Origin: Flavimaricola marinus
GTDB taxonomy: Bacteria; Pseudomonadota; Alphaproteobacteria; Rhodobacterales; Rhodobacteraceae
Assembly (NCBI RefSeq): GCF_900184895.1
Contig: NZ_FXZK01000004.1
Coordinates: 340,369-404,368, forward strand
Direction: 5' to 3'
Length of the DNA stretch: 64,000 nt
The notes under the pieces were generated by a model, which was not told the origin of the DNA, did no database searches, and saw only the letters and a list, made by a program, of their open reading frames with translations. The translations under genes and the position numbers were made by a program. Positions 61,929 through 64,000 of this stretch are shown in pieces (positions within the stretch are counted from its first letter, which is position 1; each line of letters opens with the position of its first letter).

Positions 61929-63098
61929 ATGGCGCTATCCGGGAAGTTGACGAAGAAGCTGGTCGAGAATTTTGGGCCGGGCCGGCATGGCGATGGCAAC
62001 GGGCTTTACTTGGTTGTCGACCCCTCCGGTGCCCGGCGCTGGATTGTTCGCGTCGTGGTGAAGGGTCAGAAGAACAAGAAGGGCGCGCCGGTACGTACGG
62101 ACTTCGGCTTGGGCGGGGCAGACATCGTCCCGTTAAACCAGGCGCGCGTGCGGGCCCTGGAATACAGGCGCATGGCGAAGCAGGGGCTCAATCCCCGATT
62201 CAACGCGCGCCGTGAGATCCCAACTTTCCAAGAGATTGCTCAGCAGGTACACATTGACCGGATGCCGACGTGGAAAAACGCCAAGCACGGTCAACAGTGG
62301 ATCAACACGCTGCGCGATTATGCCTTTCCCAAGATCGGGCGGATGCCCGTGGATAGCATCGGCCAACCCGAAGTGCTGATGTGCCTGGGGCCGATCTGGA
62401 CCGAGAAGCACGAGACCGCCAAGCGTCTTGTTCAGAGAATCAAGGCTGTCCTCGATGTCGCCAAGTCGAAGGGTTTCCGCGACGGCGAGAACCCGGTGAC
62501 AGCGATCTAGGATGCGGGCGTTCTTCCAAAAGTGAAGGCCAAGCCCAAACACCACACTGCGATGCACTGGAAAGACGTGCCAGCTTTCTACGCCGATCTC
62601 GTGTCCCGAGGGGCGATGTCGTCGAAAGCTCTGGTATTCACCTGCCTGACCGGGACAAGAACGAGCGAGGTCTTGCGGCTGCAGTGGGCGGAGATCGACT
62701 CTGGTGCTCGGCTCTGGTCGTGCCCTGCCGATCGGATGAAGGGCGGTGAGTTGCACCGGGTCCCTCTGACTGAGGCGATGCTTTCCATCATTGAGCCGCT
62801 GCGCGCTTTGAAATCCGACTATGTCTTCGAAGGTCAAAAGCGCCATGCCCCGATGTCGAACATGACGATGCTTATGCTGCTGCGCCGCATGAAAGTTGAG
62901 GGCGTAACGGTTCACGGCTTTCGTTCAACGTTTCGCGATTGGGCTTCTGAGGTGGCCAATGTGCCTCGCGAGGTGGCTGAAATGAGCCTGGCCCATAAAG
63001 TCGGCTCAAACGTCGAAAGAGCCTATGCCCGGTCAGATTTCCCGGAAAGGCGGCGTGATCTGATAGAACAATGGTCTCAGTTTGTCGTCATCGGCTAG
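61929..63098 (+). pseudogene. Tyrosine-recombinase integrase, interrupted by an in-frame TAG
   Basis: One reading frame of 390 codons (start ATG 61929, MALSGKLTKKLVENFG) with a single TAG at 62508-62510, no frameshift. N-terminal half: DUF4102-type arm-binding domain (FGPGRHGDGNGLYLVVDP) and SAM-like core-binding region. C-terminal half after the stop: catalytic block TCLTGTRTSEVLRLQW (Arg), VHGFRSTFRDWASE (His-x-x-Arg) and AHKVGSNVERAYARSD (Tyr nucleophile). The catalytic residues are all present, so the interruption is recent, suppressed, or a sequencing error. It lies 150 bp after tRNA-Ser, reading away from it, the usual layout of integrative elements. Confidence 0.85.
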
Positions 63099-63112
63099 GA
63101 ACAAGAAAAGCT

Positions 63113-63196
63113 ATGCTCCCGATTGACCTGAACCAATCCGATTTCGATCAGATTGACCTCAACAAGTCTGGCCCAAAAACAATTGAGTTGAACTAA
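63113..63196 (+). CDS. Possible 27-residue peptide made of a repeated IDLNxS motif
   Basis: ATG 63113 to TAA 63196 encodes MLPIDLNQSDFDQIDLNKSG and then PKTIELN: three copies of I-D/E-L-N at a 10-residue period. It has no recognisable family. AGGA lies 12 bases before the ATG, a poor site, so expression is uncertain. The period matches the 30-bp DNA repeat below, and the third repeat ends at the stop codon. It could be a genuine small peptide, a remnant of a longer gene, or a by-product of DNA repeats. Confidence 0.3.
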   Translation: MLPIDLNQSDFDQIDLNKSGPKTIELN

Positions 63197-63200
63197 TCTG
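63121..63200 (+). repeat. Three imperfect 20-bp direct repeats at an exact 30-bp period
   Basis: Repeats begin at 63121, 63151 and 63181 (GATTGACCTGAACCAATCCG, GATTGACCTCAACAAGTCTG, AATTGAGTTGAACTAATCTG), each followed by a 10-base spacer of different sequence. They lie just downstream of the integrase. Exact spacing of about three helical turns is what iterons or recombinase arm-type sites show; it also equals ten codons. Confidence 0.6.
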
Positions 63201-63232
63201 GTCTAGAGGCAATTTAGCTTTTTGGAGTTGCT

Positions 63233-63553
63233 TTGAGCGAAGAGACTACGAAGCAGTGTAAACGTGCGATAAACAACCTGAAACTCGATGTCGTCGCTCA
63301 GCGGATTGAACGGCTGAACGCAGGATTAGGGCCATACTGGTGTTCCGATCCAGCAAACGCCGAGTTCACTCAGTGGGTCGCAAAGACGTCAAGCCTTCGG
63401 AGTGAGGCGGCCTATGAGTTTTCAGAAACCGGTCGTAGCTACGAGGACAAAAGAGAAAGGCAGCTGAACATCGCCGAAGAGATTGGTCTTAAGATCATTC
63501 ATTCTATTCAGGCGCAAAAGTTTAAGGGCGTTCAAGTTGACCTGCTCCCCTGA
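63233..63553 (+). CDS. Hypothetical protein of the integrated element, 106 aa
   Basis: A 106-residue protein starting at TTG 63233, with GGAG five bases upstream. The frame is AT-richer than the chromosome and contains codons rare in the neighbours, as expected of an acquired element. It is hydrophilic with helical segments (KRAINNLKLDVVAQRIERLN; RSEAAYEFSETGRSYEDKRERQLNIAEEIGLKIIHSIQAQ). I recognise no domain. It sits between the integrase and an IS3-family element and ends 49 bp before the IS orfA start. Confidence 0.5.
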   Translation: MSEETTKQCKRAINNLKLDVVAQRIERLNAGLGPYWCSDPANAEFTQWVAKTSSLRSEAAYEFSETGRSYEDKRERQLNIAEEIGLKIIHSIQAQKFKGVQVDLLP

Positions 63554-63602
63554 GAAGTTCTTGATTTGATGTTAGCCTGTTCTCCAACTGAGGAGACAGA
63601 CG

Positions 63603-64000
63603 ATGAAGAGAAGCCGGTTCAGCGAAGCGCAGATCATCGGCATTTTGGAGGAACACCAGGCGGGCATGAGTGCGCCGGATCTGTGCCGCAAGCACGGGAT
63701 CAGCGACGCGACCTTCTACAACTGGCGACGCAAGTACGGCGGCATGGAGGTCGCCGATGCGAAGCGGCTGAAGGCGCTCGAGGCCGAGAATGCGAAACTC
63801 AAGAAGATGTTGGCCGAGCAGATGATGGATGTAGCCACGCTGAAGGAGATGCTCGGAAAGAACTTCAGAGGAAGAGCCATGTCGCGCCATTGGTCCGAGC
63901 GACAATGGCGAATGTTCGAGGAGGAAGGCTGTGGACTGGGCCATGAAGGAAAAGAGCTACTCGCAGCGGCGGGCCTGTGCCCTGGCCGGGATCGATCCGC
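63603..64000 (+). mobile_element. IS3-family insertion sequence, orfA and start of orfB, cut by window edge
   Basis: ATG 63603 encodes an IS3-type OrfA: MKRSRFSEAQIIGILEEHQA, LCRKHGISDATFYNWRRKYGGMEVADAKRLKALEAENAKLKKMLAEQ (HTH and leucine zipper), then TLKEMLGKNF. In close relatives OrfA stops just after this; here the frame stays open. A second frame, +1 relative to orfA, then reads KAVDWAMKEKSYSQRRACALAGID, the beginning of OrfB. So the expression of the full transposase would need a programmed frameshift, or this copy is altered. The terminal inverted repeats and catalytic DDE part lie outside or were not identified. Confidence 0.8.

Overview
The window reads as a contiguous chromosome segment of a high-GC marine-type alphaproteobacterium of the order Rhodobacterales (Roseobacter group). 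This rests on gene content and order: a fabA-fabB-fabI cluster facing an Irr-type Fur regulator; phoH-(zinc ribbon)-ybeY-tlyC-lnt-metK-trmB with a SAM/SAH-type riboswitch before metK; aroA-cmk-rpsA; ihfB-lapA-trpF; and pca genes. Genus cannot be fixed from the sequence alone. GC is high and even until the right end, where an AT-richer island starts at a tRNA-Ser gene.

Layout. 0-16.5 kb is almost entirely minus-strand metabolism: the N-terminal part of a 2,4-dienoyl-CoA reductase (cut by the window edge), two conserved unknowns, a lipoprotein, ilvD, a plsC/cdsA-like lipid pair, an enolase-superfamily enzyme, a phosphodiesterase and alcohol dehydrogenase pair, and a long catabolic run (HAD dehalogenase, hydrolase, threonine dehydratase-like enzyme, pcaD, pcaC, pcaB, MFS exporter) that lacks pcaHG. 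16.6-22.5 kb holds FKBP, an ArsR/SRPBCC/membrane mini-operon with a good operator candidate, type II unsaturated fatty acid synthesis, irr, and a lone RAYT transposase behind a CtrA-type box. 22.5-34.5 kb is mostly plus-strand housekeeping: miaB, an OmpA protein and a lipoprotein that share a small domain, phoH to lnt, riboswitch-metK, trmB, aroA, cmk.

34.5-37.1 kb is an accessory insertion splitting the conserved cmk-rpsA pair. It encodes a hemopexin-repeat protein with a papain-like Cys/His C-terminal region and a 90-residue protein with a duplicated YLxIxDIxGESQ motif; the two genes have similar leader DNA. After rpsA, gene order departs from the usual one: ihfB, lapA and trpF lie 14-15 kb away in inverted orientation, with trpB between. 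Inside that block is a second unusual locus (43.9-45.9 kb): two secreted PepSY-like proteins with extreme Asp/Arg tails, followed by a membrane-anchored LuxR-type regulator, behind a cluster of TAAAC/GTTTA motifs. Next to it are pth, an SDR, a methanogen-output-domain protein coupled to a histidine kinase, and ribosomal protein L25. 54-61 kb carries a reductive-dehalogenase-like iron-sulfur protein, an L-lactate dehydrogenase, a GGDEF/EAL protein, trpA, a VOC protein and ychF.

61.7-64 kb is the start of an integrated element: tRNA-Ser(GCU), a tyrosine integrase interrupted by one in-frame TAG, three 20-bp repeats at an exact 30-bp period that also encode a 27-residue peptide, an unknown AT-rich gene, and an IS3-family element cut by the window edge. 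The best candidates for undescribed biology are the hemopexin/peptidase plus GESQ-repeat pair and the PepSY/Asp-Arg/LuxR locus.
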